Source of the DNA: Akkermansiaceae bacterium
GTDB taxonomy: Bacteria > Verrucomicrobiota > Verrucomicrobiia > Verrucomicrobiales > Akkermansiaceae
Assembly (NCBI GenBank): GCA_903826205.1
Contig: CAIKDP010000051.1
Span: forward strand, 1 to 51,677
Reading direction: 5' to 3'
DNA length: 51,677 bases
The translations under genes and the position numbers were made by a program. Below the pieces are notes generated by a model. That model saw only the letters and a program-made list of their open reading frames with translations, was not told the origin of the DNA and ran no database searches. Every line of letters starts with the position of its first letter. Positions within the stretch are counted from its first letter, which is position 1. Below, piece by piece: positions 43,681-51,677 of this stretch.

Positions 43681-45801
43681 CTAGCGCACACTCACATCCC
43701 GCAAACTCTTCACCGGCTGGCCGTCAGCTCCTGGCAACTCGGCCACCAAGCGGCACTGGCCGGCCACCTCCGGCACTTTCAACTCAAACGCGATCACCTC
43801 GCGCCCGAATGCCGCCACCCTGGCGTCCTGCGTCATTTCCGCGAGCACTTTGCTTTCGTTAGAAATGCGCAACCTAACCGGCCCGTGCCAATCGGTGGCC
43901 AGGTCGTTGATCACCACCACCGGCAGCTTGAGGGTTGCGCCGCGCTGGCAATCGGCGGCCCAGAAATCGAGCATCACCCCCACCGGGGCAAACGCGTCCT
44001 TCACGTATTGGGCAAAGTGCGGCTCGAACGCCGGCTGCTCGACGTCACTGAGGCTGTCGCTGGTTTGGCCGCCGGGCCGGCTGTAGCCAAGCCCGCAAAA
44101 GTGCATCACTCCGGCGAGTTGCCGACCGGCACGCCAGAACTCGGTCTTGGCGGCAAGGGTGCGGGCATAAGCCTCCCGGTATTGGTCGGCGCTGGGATTG
44201 GGCGGCAGCAAATATTGATAGGACTTGTACTCCACCGGCAGCGTGCACGGCGTGCCGTCGCGGTTGATCCACAGCCAGCCGTATTCATTGACGATGATCG
44301 GGCGGTCACCGGCGTTGGCCAGCGGGTTGCCGGGAAATTTCCCCGAGTTGTCAGGCCTCGGGGCCATGCCGGCGAGATCCGTCATGCGGAAGTTCTTGTC
44401 GATGTGCCGGTAGGGATGCGTCTCATAGACATCGGTGGGTGACTGCCCCTCGCCCCAACCGTTGTCCCACGGCCGGTTTGATAGATCGAGGTGCCGCACC
44501 GCGGCCAGCGCCTTGCCGGTGATGTCCTGCTTGGGGGTCTCGTTTTGCGCGTCCCAAATCACCACGCTCGGGTGGTTCCACCGCTCCTCCATCCACTCGC
44601 CGTATTGTTTTGTTAGATTTTCCAGACTGCCGGTCTCGCCCCACACCGGGAACTCATCCTGAACCAGCAACCCCTCCTCATCGGCGATGCGATACCACAA
44701 CTCGGGAGGAAAGCCGATGCAATAGCGGGCGGAGTTCCAATGCATGCCGCGGAACGCGCGGATCAGGCTGCGCACCCACGCCTCGCGCCACGGTTTGTCG
44801 CCGCGCAGCGGGTCCTCGAAAAACCTATCAATGCAGATGTTGGTGCCGCGCAGGTAATACGGCTGGCCATTCAACATGGGCCGCTTGGTTTGCGGGTCAA
44901 ACGCAAAGCTGCGCATCCCGAAGCGGGTTGTCTGGGCATCCGTGACCACCGCCCCCGCCACGACCGACACCTCCGCCTCATACAAGAACGGCTCCTCGGG
45001 CGTCCACAACCGGCAATTTTCCAACGGCACGACCACTTCAATGTTCTGCTGTTCGCCGGCTTTCCAAACCACCTTGCGGCTGTCCGCCGTGCCCGCGGTC
45101 TTGCCGGTTTTCGCCTCGCGCACCGTGCAACGCAACAAAGCCTCGCTGCCGTCCGCACCCGGGTTGCTCACCCGCGCCACCACCCGCACCTGCCGGCCCG
45201 GCACGTCCGGCACCACCTGCACGTTGGCGATGTCCGGCGATCCTGATAGAACCAGCTCGACGTCGTCATAGATGCCCGGGATATAGCGCAATTTCTCGAA
45301 GTCGTGACCCCACGGGACATCGTCGCCGAGCGCCGTGTGTGCCGCACCGACCCGGATCAGCAATTCATTGGCCTCTCCGCCACCTTGCAGTTTCCCACCG
45401 AGATCGAAGTAACCCGGCGTGAAACACCCGACGTGTTCGCCGAGGCTGTGCCCGTTCAGATAGACGCGCGTCCCGTAGCGCGCCTTATGGACCTTGAGCC
45501 GCGCCACTGCCGGCACCGGCCCGGCGATCGCGAACGTGCGCCGGTACCAAAACGCCGCGCGCCGCGGGTCGGCGCCCTTGGTGCCCACACCCTCAAATGC
45601 CGGCACCGCCATGTCGGCCAACCCGGGCACCGGCGCCTGATGGTCGAACCTCTTGGGCACCTCCTCCAGCGTGCCCTCCGCGATCTGCCACGTGCCATTC
45701 AGCGGGACGGTCGTGCGTCCATCCGCGGCGCAGGCGACCGCACTCACGGCCAGCAGTGAAACCATAAACAGTCCGGAAAGTTTGTTAGTAAGATGAATCA
45801 T
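43681..45801 (-). CDS. Exported GH2 glycoside hydrolase (beta-galactosidase or beta-glucuronidase type)
   Basis: About 706 aa from ATG 45801 (MIHLTNKLSGLFMVSLLAVSAVACA, a signal peptide); the 39 residues further upstream look noncoding. Domains: GH2 sugar-binding jelly roll (WQIAEGTLEEVP; GTRVYLNGHSLGEHVG), immunoglobulin-like domain (about 200-310), TIM barrel with RGTNICIDRFFEDP, acid/base Glu in IWDAQNETPK and nucleophile Glu in IIVNEYGWLW, and a C-terminal beta domain. Substrate is a beta-galactoside or beta-glucuronide; which one cannot be told. It diverges from the TPR protein gene. Confidence 0.92.
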   Translation of the reverse strand: MIHLTNKLSGLFMVSLLAVSAVACAADGRTTVPLNGTWQIAEGTLEEVPKRFDHQAPVPGLADMAVPAFEGVGTKGADPRRAAFWYRRTFAIAGPVPAVARLKVHKARYGTRVYLNGHSLGEHVGCFTPGYFDLGGKLQGGGEANELLIRVGAAHTALGDDVPWGHDFEKLRYIPGIYDDVELVLSGSPDIANVQVVPDVPGRQVRVVARVSNPGADGSEALLRCTVREAKTGKTAGTADSRKVVWKAGEQQNIEVVVPLENCRLWTPEEPFLYEAEVSVVAGAVVTDAQTTRFGMRSFAFDPQTKRPMLNGQPYYLRGTNICIDRFFEDPLRGDKPWREAWVRSLIRAFRGMHWNSARYCIGFPPELWYRIADEEGLLVQDEFPVWGETGSLENLTKQYGEWMEERWNHPSVVIWDAQNETPKQDITGKALAAVRHLDLSNRPWDNGWGEGQSPTDVYETHPYRHIDKNFRMTDLAGMAPRPDNSGKFPGNPLANAGDRPIIVNEYGWLWINRDGTPCTLPVEYKSYQYLLPPNPSADQYREAYARTLAAKTEFWRAGRQLAGVMHFCGLGYSRPGGQTSDSLSDVEQPAFEPHFAQYVKDAFAPVGVMLDFWAADCQRGATLKLPVVVINDLATDWHGPVRLRISNESKVLAEMTQDARVAAFGREVIAFELKVPEVAGQCRLVAELPGADGQPVKSLRDVSVR

Positions 45802-46017
45802 GACCATCCGCGGTGGGGTTGCCCCATCCTGCGCTCCACCCGCACCCACGGCCAACAAAAAATTCACGCGCCAGCGCCTCAGGTTCTGCGTAGGCGCGTT
45901 GGTGACAACTATCGGCAATCATCAATCAAGGCCCAAGGATATAACCTCTGGCGGGTCGCGCAAAATCCCCCTTGACACCATGCATCACAAACCCAACCCT
46001 ATCATATATCCTCCGCC

Positions 46018-47481
46018 ATGCCCGCTTCCATGCCCATTCTAACATATATTGCCCGGACCGCACTTCTCAGTGCCTTCCTCGGCGGCGCGGCCTGTCAGGC
46101 CGAGACGTCCTCTCCGGCACTCCCGGCGGAGCCCGTGCAAACCCTCACCGTTGTCCGTAATGTGATGGGGGCGGATGTCGTCACCCCCGCGCAAACCACC
46201 GCCGCCGTGGGCACCATCGACCTGCTCGCCAATAACCGCAATATCGAAGAACTCGTCACTTACCTCGATCGCTTGTCAAATATGACCGGCGTCCGCAATG
46301 CCATCGCGTGGTACGCGAACCAGGTGATCGTGTGCGCCGACAACAAGCATAAGGTGCATGACTATGAGACGGCGCTCGCCATCTATCAGACAATCCCGTC
46401 GCGCCGCGAGATCATCGCAACCCAAACCTTGACCCTGAACCGCCAGTACAAAACCCTCCGCACCCTCGACGCCGCGGCTGACGCCGCCGGGGTTGCCACC
46501 CTCAAAGCCTTGATCAAAGCCAATGAAACACAGCTGGCTCTGATCCAGGAGAGCAAGGATTTCGACGCCACCTTGGTGATGCGCCGCGGCCGCTGTTTCT
46601 ATCATCTCAAGCAGGATGAAGCGGCACTGCTCTGCTTTCGCACCCTGCGCACCAAATACCCGACCTCCAAGGATGCCCGATTGGCCGCCTATGGCGAGAT
46701 TATGATCATGGACAAGATCAAGAAAAGCGCGGGCCTGCTCGACCTCTGCAACACCTTCCTCAGGGCCTACCCGGATTCGGAATACGCCGAACAAGTCGCC
46801 ACCCTCGCCGGCGAACGCCTAGTGCAGGAGGGCAAGTGGAAGGAAGTCAGACCGTTCTACCAAAACCTCGCGGTCCAATTCCCGAGGTCCGTCAACCTCG
46901 ACCGCTTCCTTTTCTATCAGGCACTCTCGGCCTTCATGGATGCCGATTTCGCCACCTCCACCCCGTTGTTCGAACAATTCCTCAAGGACTTCCCGAAAAG
47001 CTACCTTTATGAACACGCCCTCTATCATGTGGCGATGACCCATTTCCTGAGCAACGAGGAGGAGAAGACCAAAGCCGCCGGCGCGGAATACCTCACCAAG
47101 TATCCCATGGGCCTTTACGCCGGGGATCTGCAATACCGCCTCTCCCTCATTGACACCAAGGACCCGAAGGTGGATCCCGCCAAGATCATCAAAGACCTTG
47201 AGAAATTCGTGAAGGAGCACCCGGGTGATGTCTCCTGCGCCTCCATGCTGTGCCTGCTGGGTGATACCTATAAGAAAAAATTCGAGAAAAGCAAGGAGGA
47301 AGCCGACGAGGACCACGCACTGGAAGCGTTCAAGAAAGCGCTTGTGAAAGCGCTTCAGGCAAAGAGTCCCGATGACGTGAAAAAGTACGCGCTGGATTCC
47401 GCCACCGCTATCATGCAGCGCCGTAAGGACTGGAACGGCATCGCCGAGTTGTATGGCTACTTTCTCCGGAACACCCCCTGA
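46018..47481 (+). CDS. Exported TPR-repeat protein
   Basis: 487 aa from ATG 46018, with a signal peptide (about 1-30, MPASMPILTYIARTALL; the AACQA context is a signal peptidase I site more likely than a lipobox). About ten helix pairs fit tetratricopeptide repeats (ALLCFRTLRTKYPTSKDARL; LLDLCNTFLRAYPDSEYAEQV; LFEQFLKDFPKSYLYEHALY), with the YPxSxxA repeat seen in YbgF/BamD-like proteins. It likely scaffolds envelope complexes. It diverges from GH2 across 216 bp; a TTGACA at 45972-45977 may be its -35 element, but the -10 is weak. Confidence 0.85.
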   Translation: MPASMPILTYIARTALLSAFLGGAACQAETSSPALPAEPVQTLTVVRNVMGADVVTPAQTTAAVGTIDLLANNRNIEELVTYLDRLSNMTGVRNAIAWYANQVIVCADNKHKVHDYETALAIYQTIPSRREIIATQTLTLNRQYKTLRTLDAAADAAGVATLKALIKANETQLALIQESKDFDATLVMRRGRCFYHLKQDEAALLCFRTLRTKYPTSKDARLAAYGEIMIMDKIKKSAGLLDLCNTFLRAYPDSEYAEQVATLAGERLVQEGKWKEVRPFYQNLAVQFPRSVNLDRFLFYQALSAFMDADFATSTPLFEQFLKDFPKSYLYEHALYHVAMTHFLSNEEEKTKAAGAEYLTKYPMGLYAGDLQYRLSLIDTKDPKVDPAKIIKDLEKFVKEHPGDVSCASMLCLLGDTYKKKFEKSKEEADEDHALEAFKKALVKALQAKSPDDVKKYALDSATAIMQRRKDWNGIAELYGYFLRNTP

Positions 47482-47552
47482 CAACCACCTGCCACGGCTT
47501 CCCGTGGACATGGTTGCGAAGGTAATAGCCCGTGCAGGCAAGGGCGCCGTAG

Positions 47553-47696
47553 CCAGCCGCGGAGATTCTCGCCGCAGTACTCAGCGGGCGCATCGGCAGG
47601 CTGCACGAACCACGGCGGTTTGAGCAAATTCTGGCCGGTCCGCGGCAGGTTGGCAAGACCACGCTGGTGAGTGCGTGCCGAAGGCTCTGTTCATGA
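47553..47696 (+). pseudogene. Remnant of an AAA-ATPase (AAA_14/DUF4143 type)
   Basis: A 144-bp open stretch between stops encodes LSGRIGRLHEPRRFEQILAG followed by PRQVGKTTLVSAC, then ends at TGA. EPRRF-x-QxLxGPRQVGKTTL is the N-terminal Walker A region of the AAA_14/DUF4143 ATPases (about 380-420 aa), so about 90% of the protein is missing and there is no start codon in place. It sits in the 270-bp gap between the TPR gene and glnS and marks a past insertion or deletion. Confidence 0.7.
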
Positions 47697-47710
47697 ACAC
47701 CCCTCCCGCC

Positions 47711-47730
47711 TGACGACAAGAATGTCGTCA
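47711..47730. repeat. Perfect 8-bp hairpin upstream of glnS stop
   Basis: TGACGACA-AGAA-TGTCGTCA is a perfect stem with a 4-base loop, next to the ATPase remnant and 22 bp before the glnS stop (glnS is on the minus strand). It could work as a glnS terminator stem or be a REP-like element; no clear T run on the minus strand. Confidence 0.5.
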
Positions 47731-47752
47731 CTCCTTAAGTGCGGGATGCGGC

Positions 47753-49450
47753 CTATTGCCCGGCCTTCTTGGCCCAGGAGTCGCGGAGGGCCACGGTGCG
47801 GTTGAAGACGGGACGCGAGCCGGCCTGATGCTCGACGCTGTCGGCCACGAAATAGCCGACGCGCTCGAATTGACAGGTGAAGCCCGGGGCCTCACCAGCC
47901 AGCGAGGGCTCGATCTTGGCGGTGATGGTTGTTAGAGAATCCGGGTTGATCACGGAGAGGAATCCGCCATCGGCGCCATCCGGGTCTTCGACGCTGAAGA
48001 GGCGGTCGTAGATGCGCACCTCGGCATCGCGGCCGTGCGTGGCATCCACCCAATGAATGGCGGCGCGGCATTCCACGCCCTCCGGGGTGCTGGCACCCAT
48101 GGTGCCGGGCAGCACTTCGGCGCGGATCAGGCAAACCTTGCCGTCCGCATCCTTGTCATAACCGGTGCAGCGGATGATATGGGCACCGCGCAACCGCACG
48201 TGGCGGTCCGGCCCCAAGCGATAGAATTTTTTCGGCGGGTCTTCCATGAAGTCGTCGCGCTCGATCCAGATTTCGCGGGTGAGGGCGAGTTTGCGGGCTC
48301 CGGCGTCGGGGTCTTGCGGGTGGTTGGGAATTTCCACCTCCTCGACGGTGCCCGCGGGGAGATTTTCCAACACGACTTTGAGCGGGTCGAGCACGGCCAT
48401 GCGGCGCGGCGAGCTGGTGTTGAGATAGTCCCTGACGTCGAACTCCAACAAGGCGACGTCGGTGGTGCCATTGAACTTGGTGATGCCGATGCGTTTGCAG
48501 AAATGGCGCACGGCGGCGGCCGGATAGCCGCGGCGGCGGATGCCGGAAATGGTGGGCAGGCGCGGGTCATCCCAGCCGCTGACGTGGCCTTCCTGGACGA
48601 GTTGCAGCAGCTTGCGCTTGCTCATGATGGTATAACTCAGGCTGAGCCGGGCGAACTCGATCTGGCGCGGCTTGCAGGGCACCGGGCAGTTGTCGATGAA
48701 CCAATCGTAAAGCGGCCGGTGGTTTTCAAATTCCAGCGTGCACAGCGAATGGGTGATGTGCTCCAGCGCGTCCTCGAGCGGATGGGCGAAGTCATACATC
48801 GGATAGATGCACCAGGCGCTGCCGGTGTTGTGGTGCTCGGCATGCAAAATCCGATAGATCACCGGATCGCGCATATTGAGATTGGGGGATGCCATGTCGA
48901 TCTTGGCCCGCAACACGCAGTCGCCCTCCTTGAATTCCCCCGCCCGCATGCGGGCAAAGAGGTCGAGGTTCTCCTCAAGCGGCCGCTCGCGGTAGGGCGA
49001 GTGAATGCCGGGTTGGGTGAGATTGCCGCGGCAGGCCCGCATTTCCTCCGCCGATTGTTGCTCGACGTAGGCCTTGCCCGCCTTGATCAGGTGCACGGCG
49101 CAATCATGGAAAAACTGGAAATAATCGCTGGCGAAATACAGGTCGCCGCCCCACTCGAAGCCGAGCCATTTGACATCGGTCTTGATGCTTTCCACGTACT
49201 CGACCTCCTCCTTCTCCGGGTTGGTATCGTCGAAGCGCAGGTGGCACTTGGCGGCGACCTGCGGGTTTTCCTGGGCGATGCCGAAGTTGAGGCAGATGGA
49301 CTTGGCATGACCGATATGGAGGTAGCCGTTAGGCTCCGGCGGAAACCGGGTGATGACCGTGGCATGCTTGCCGGCGGCGAGATCACCCGCGATGATCTCA
49401 CGGATGAAGTCGAGCTTGGCGGGGAGGATGTTGGGAGCTGGATCGGCCAT
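47753..49450 (-). CDS. glnS: Glutaminyl-tRNA synthetase
   Basis: 565-aa class I synthetase, full length. Charges tRNA-Gln with glutamine. Signature PNGYLHIGHAKS (HIGH) and TIMSKRKLL (KMSKS) flank the catalytic domain; DDTNPEKEEVEYVESI and NHRPLYDWFIDNC are typical of GlnRS rather than GluRS. The C-terminal anticodon-binding beta barrels end VFNRTVALRDSWAKK. Its presence suggests direct glutaminylation, so GatCAB may not be required for Gln. It follows the M20 peptidase gene by 32 bp on the same strand. Confidence 0.97.
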   Translation of the reverse strand: MADPAPNILPAKLDFIREIIAGDLAAGKHATVITRFPPEPNGYLHIGHAKSICLNFGIAQENPQVAAKCHLRFDDTNPEKEEVEYVESIKTDVKWLGFEWGGDLYFASDYFQFFHDCAVHLIKAGKAYVEQQSAEEMRACRGNLTQPGIHSPYRERPLEENLDLFARMRAGEFKEGDCVLRAKIDMASPNLNMRDPVIYRILHAEHHNTGSAWCIYPMYDFAHPLEDALEHITHSLCTLEFENHRPLYDWFIDNCPVPCKPRQIEFARLSLSYTIMSKRKLLQLVQEGHVSGWDDPRLPTISGIRRRGYPAAAVRHFCKRIGITKFNGTTDVALLEFDVRDYLNTSSPRRMAVLDPLKVVLENLPAGTVEEVEIPNHPQDPDAGARKLALTREIWIERDDFMEDPPKKFYRLGPDRHVRLRGAHIIRCTGYDKDADGKVCLIRAEVLPGTMGASTPEGVECRAAIHWVDATHGRDAEVRIYDRLFSVEDPDGADGGFLSVINPDSLTTITAKIEPSLAGEAPGFTCQFERVGYFVADSVEHQAGSRPVFNRTVALRDSWAKKAGQ

Positions 49451-49482
49451 GGGGAAAGGGGGAGAAGTTATCAGTTAGAATT

Positions 49483-50817
49483 TCAGGCGCTGGCGAGGTG
49501 TTGGAGCAGGGCCTGGTTGAGGCGGATGCCGGCCTCGAAGTTGGCGACCGGGAAATTTTCGTTAGGAGCGTGGATTTGGGCGTCGGCGAGAGCCAGACCT
49601 AACAACAACGAGTCGGCACCGAGGATTTCACGGAAGGTTTGGACAATCGGGATGCTGCCGCCCTCGCGGATGAGCACCGGCTCCGCGCCAAAGACGGCAC
49701 GCAACGCGGCCTGCGCGGCGCGGCCGTAGCGGGAATGGGGGTCGGTGACGTAGGGCTTGCCATCATGGCCGGAGGTCACCTCAAGAGTCACGCCGGGCGG
49801 GCAGTGGGACGCCAGATGGCACGTGACTTTGGCCATGATGTCCTGCGGGTCCTGGTCGGGAACGAGGCGGAAGGAGAGTTTCACAAACGCCTCGGCCGGC
49901 AGCACGGTTTTGGAGCCTTCGCCCTGGTAGCCGCCGCCAAGTCCGTTGACCTCGGCAGTGGGCCGCGCCCAGATACGCTCGGCCGTGGTGTAGCCGGGCT
50001 CGCCAAACAAGCCGGGACATCCCGTGGTTTCCAACATTTCCAAATCCCCAACGCCGGGGACTTGCGACCACATCCGGCGCTCCCAGTTTTCCAAGGGACG
50101 CACTTGATCATAGAAGCCGTCGATGGCGACCCGGCCGTCCGCATCGTGCAGGCTGGCTATGAGCCGGCCGATGGCCGTGGCAGGATTGGCGACCGCGCCA
50201 CCGAACAGGCCGGAATGCAGGTCGCCCGCGGGACCGCGCAGGACGGCTTCGCAGCAGGTGATGCCGCGCAAGCCGTAACCCAGGGTGGGCACGCCGGGTG
50301 CCACCATGCCGGTGTCGGAGATGGCGATCACATCGCAGCGCAAGGCGTCGCGATGGCGGACAAGAAACGGCGCGAGGTTCGGACTGCCGATTTCCTCCTC
50401 GCCTTCAAACAGAAATATCAGGTTCACCGGCAAATCCCCGTGATCGCGCAGGGTTTGCTCCACACCTAACAAATGAGCGAGCATCTGGCCCTTGTTGTCG
50501 GTGGCGCCGCGGGCCCAGATTTTGCCGTCGCGGATTTCCGGCGCAAACGGCGCGCTGGTCCACAGGGCCAGGGGATCGACCGGCTGCACATCATAGTGGC
50601 CATAGATGAGCACCGTGCAACGACCGGGGACGTGGACGTTTCTTGCAACCACGACCGGATGACCGGGTGTGTCGTGCAACTCCGCGCCCAGCCCCATGGC
50701 ACTGAGCTTGGCCACCAGCCACCCGGCGCAGCCACGCACATCCCCAGCGTGGCGGGAATCGGTCGAAACGCTGGGAAACCGGAGAAACTCAAACAAATCT
50801 GCAAGCTGCGGCGTCAC
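49483..50817 (-). CDS. M20/M25/M40-family metallopeptidase (dipeptidase)
   Basis: About 444 aa from GTG 50817 (TPQLADLFEFLRFPSVST follows the start); a start at 50853 adds 12 basic residues. Binuclear zinc peptidase: metal His in LIYGHYDVQPVDP, bridging Asp in WARGATDNKGQ, catalytic Glu pair in LFEGEEEIGSP, and dimerisation domain with RGPAGDLHSGLFGGAV; the last metal His is in ALADAQIHAPNENF. The PADHS-type layout matches cytosolic dipeptidases (carnosinase/DUG1 group) more than ArgE. It lies upstream of glnS on the same strand. Confidence 0.94.
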   Translation of the reverse strand: MTPQLADLFEFLRFPSVSTDSRHAGDVRGCAGWLVAKLSAMGLGAELHDTPGHPVVVARNVHVPGRCTVLIYGHYDVQPVDPLALWTSAPFAPEIRDGKIWARGATDNKGQMLAHLLGVEQTLRDHGDLPVNLIFLFEGEEEIGSPNLAPFLVRHRDALRCDVIAISDTGMVAPGVPTLGYGLRGITCCEAVLRGPAGDLHSGLFGGAVANPATAIGRLIASLHDADGRVAIDGFYDQVRPLENWERRMWSQVPGVGDLEMLETTGCPGLFGEPGYTTAERIWARPTAEVNGLGGGYQGEGSKTVLPAEAFVKLSFRLVPDQDPQDIMAKVTCHLASHCPPGVTLEVTSGHDGKPYVTDPHSRYGRAAQAALRAVFGAEPVLIREGGSIPIVQTFREILGADSLLLGLALADAQIHAPNENFPVANFEAGIRLNQALLQHLASA

Positions 50818-50939
50818 GCGGCGATGCTGGCCGTTTCGAGGGCGGTTCCGCAAGACGAATCATGGCGAATGGAATTCTTTGCTTGACCGGCTGCGGTTAT
50901 TTTGATGGGTAAGGATAATTCCAACAAAGAATCCACCCC

Positions 50940-51383
50940 ATGAACGAAAACACCCCAACCGACCCCGCCCCATCTGAAGATCAAAGCTCTCCAACCGCAA
51001 CGCCGCCAACCTCCGCACCGACCGGTGCCGGTCCCGGCGGCAACATGGATACCAAGCAGTGGGCCATGTTGCTGCATCTCTCGCAATTGGCCGGAGTGGT
51101 GGTGCCGGGTCTCGGCCTGGCCGCCCCGATCGTCATTTGGCAGATCAAAAAAGAACAGTTTCCTGAACTGGACACCCATGGCAAGATGGTCGCCAACTGG
51201 ATCATTTCCCTACTGATCTATTGTGTGGCCGCGAGCATTCTCAGCGTCGTCACCTGTGGTTTTGGGGCGCTGCTGTTCATTCCCATCGCCGTGGTCGCCA
51301 TTGTGTTTCCGATTCTCGGCGGCCTGAAGGCACGGGATGGCATCCTGTGGAAATATCCTATCACCATCAACTTCCTCAAATAA
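50940..51383 (+). CDS. DUF4870 domain small membrane protein
   Basis: 147 aa. A Pro/Thr/Ala-rich disordered N-terminus (1-35), then DUF4870: WAMLLHLSQLAGVVVPGLG, IVIWQIKKEQFPELDTHGKM and two hydrophobic helices (about 86-106 and 108-128) ending GLKARDGILWKYP. It is an inner-membrane protein of unknown function, common across bacteria. It is divergent from the M20 gene. A 6-bp stem (AGTCGG/CCGACT, 51383-51401) follows the stop, without a T run. Confidence 0.9.
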   Translation: MNENTPTDPAPSEDQSSPTATPPTSAPTGAGPGGNMDTKQWAMLLHLSQLAGVVVPGLGLAAPIVIWQIKKEQFPELDTHGKMVANWIISLLIYCVAASILSVVTCGFGALLFIPIAVVAIVFPILGGLKARDGILWKYPITINFLK

Positions 51384-51524
51384 GTCGGCTTCTTCCCGAC
51401 TGATAGATCACAGGCGAGGGGAGTGATAGGCAGCATCACCGTCCTGCTTCAAACCATGGATATTCCCGCCAGGCTGACGGAAGACGCTGAACAATAATGC
51501 CACGCATGTTCGAAAACGTCGTTT

Positions 51525-51677
51525 TCACGCTTCACTTGGCGTGAGCGAGTAGGACTCCTTGCCATCCTTGACGAGCCAGCCTTGGGCGGCAAGGGTGGCA
51601 CGCAGCTCGTCGGATTTCGCCCAGTTTTTGGCGAGGCGGAATTGCCAGCGTTCGTCGGCCAGGGCTTGGATGTCCGC
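51525..51677 (-). CDS. cysS: C-terminal end of cysteinyl-tRNA synthetase (partial)
   Basis: Open frame from the right edge to TGA (complement of 51525-51527), giving 50 residues: ERWQFRLAKNWAKSDELRAT, then LAAQGWLVKDGKESYSL. This is the typical CysRS C-terminal helix and short tail (AR-x-AKDW-x-SDxLRDxLxxxGxxVxDT), so the gene runs off the window. The 140 bp to DUF4870 hold only a weak hairpin. Confidence 0.8.
   Translation of the reverse strand, partial: ADIQALADERWQFRLAKNWAKSDELRATLAAQGWLVKDGKESYSLTPSEA

Noticed and set aside
51383-51401. Terminator after the DUF4870 gene
   Set aside because: The stem is only 6 bp and no T run follows; kept only as a weak hairpin in that gene entry.

Overview
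The window looks like a chromosomal segment (about 60% G+C by eye) of a member of the Verrucomicrobiota or a close PVC relative. This rests on the gene families together, not on a marker gene: a TIGR04073 exosortase-associated protein, ThuA and DUF1080 secreted sugar enzymes, a Ser/Thr kinase fused to a formylglycine-enzyme-like domain, a YXWGXW-repeat protein, a large beta-propeller di-heme protein, an SGNH hydrolase, and two GspE-type ATPases beside one GspF. No rRNA, tRNA, CRISPR array, phage or intact insertion sequence was seen.

Layout. 1-2.5 kb: edge of an unrecognised gene, SGNH hydrolase, rpmE2-hisF. 2.7-3.5 kb: small unknown gene and an orphan nuoA. 3.5-9.7 kb (minus): type II secretion/type IV pilus-like operon (two GspE ATPases, GspF, pseudopilin, Ala/Pro-rich protein). 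9.8-15.7 kb (minus): tripartite RND efflux operon (outer-membrane factor, adaptor, pump), diverging from a TetR regulator with a 14-bp palindrome between them; DUF3147 overlaps tetR. 16.9-22.4 kb: cytidylate-kinase-like protein, kinase-FGE fusion, convergent YXWGXW protein. 22.6-31 kb: GH29 fucosidase overlapping a di-heme propeller protein, a 9 x 12 bp tandem repeat, a UroD-family protein, DUF1080 and GH13. 31-38.4 kb: thrC, TIGR04073, serA, ThuA, Gfo/Idh/MocA, aldo/keto reductase, DUF5069-like. 38.5-40.5 kb: sensor kinase with a solute-binding sensor plus single-domain response regulator. 40.6-43.6 kb (minus): fluC/crcB-DUF190 then ptsH-ptsI. 43.7-51.7 kb: GH2, TPR protein, AAA-ATPase remnant, M20 peptidase-glnS, DUF4870 protein, and the 3' end of cysS.

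Functionally the segment mixes housekeeping genes (hisF, thrC, serA, glnS, cysS, rpmE2, nuoA) with polysaccharide and sugar use (GH29, GH13, GH2, DUF1080, ThuA, Gfo/Idh/MocA, AKR), envelope transport (RND, T2SS-like) and signalling (kinase-FGE, HK-RR, regulatory PTS with HPr Ser46).

The most unusual signal is at the DNA level. The tetramer TTAG (either strand) occurs almost only as GTTAG/CTAAC: about 73 of roughly 80 cases in a manual scan, in all reading frames, on both strands, and also between genes. There are also several short perfect hairpins, one of which has become part of the N-terminus of the heme protein.
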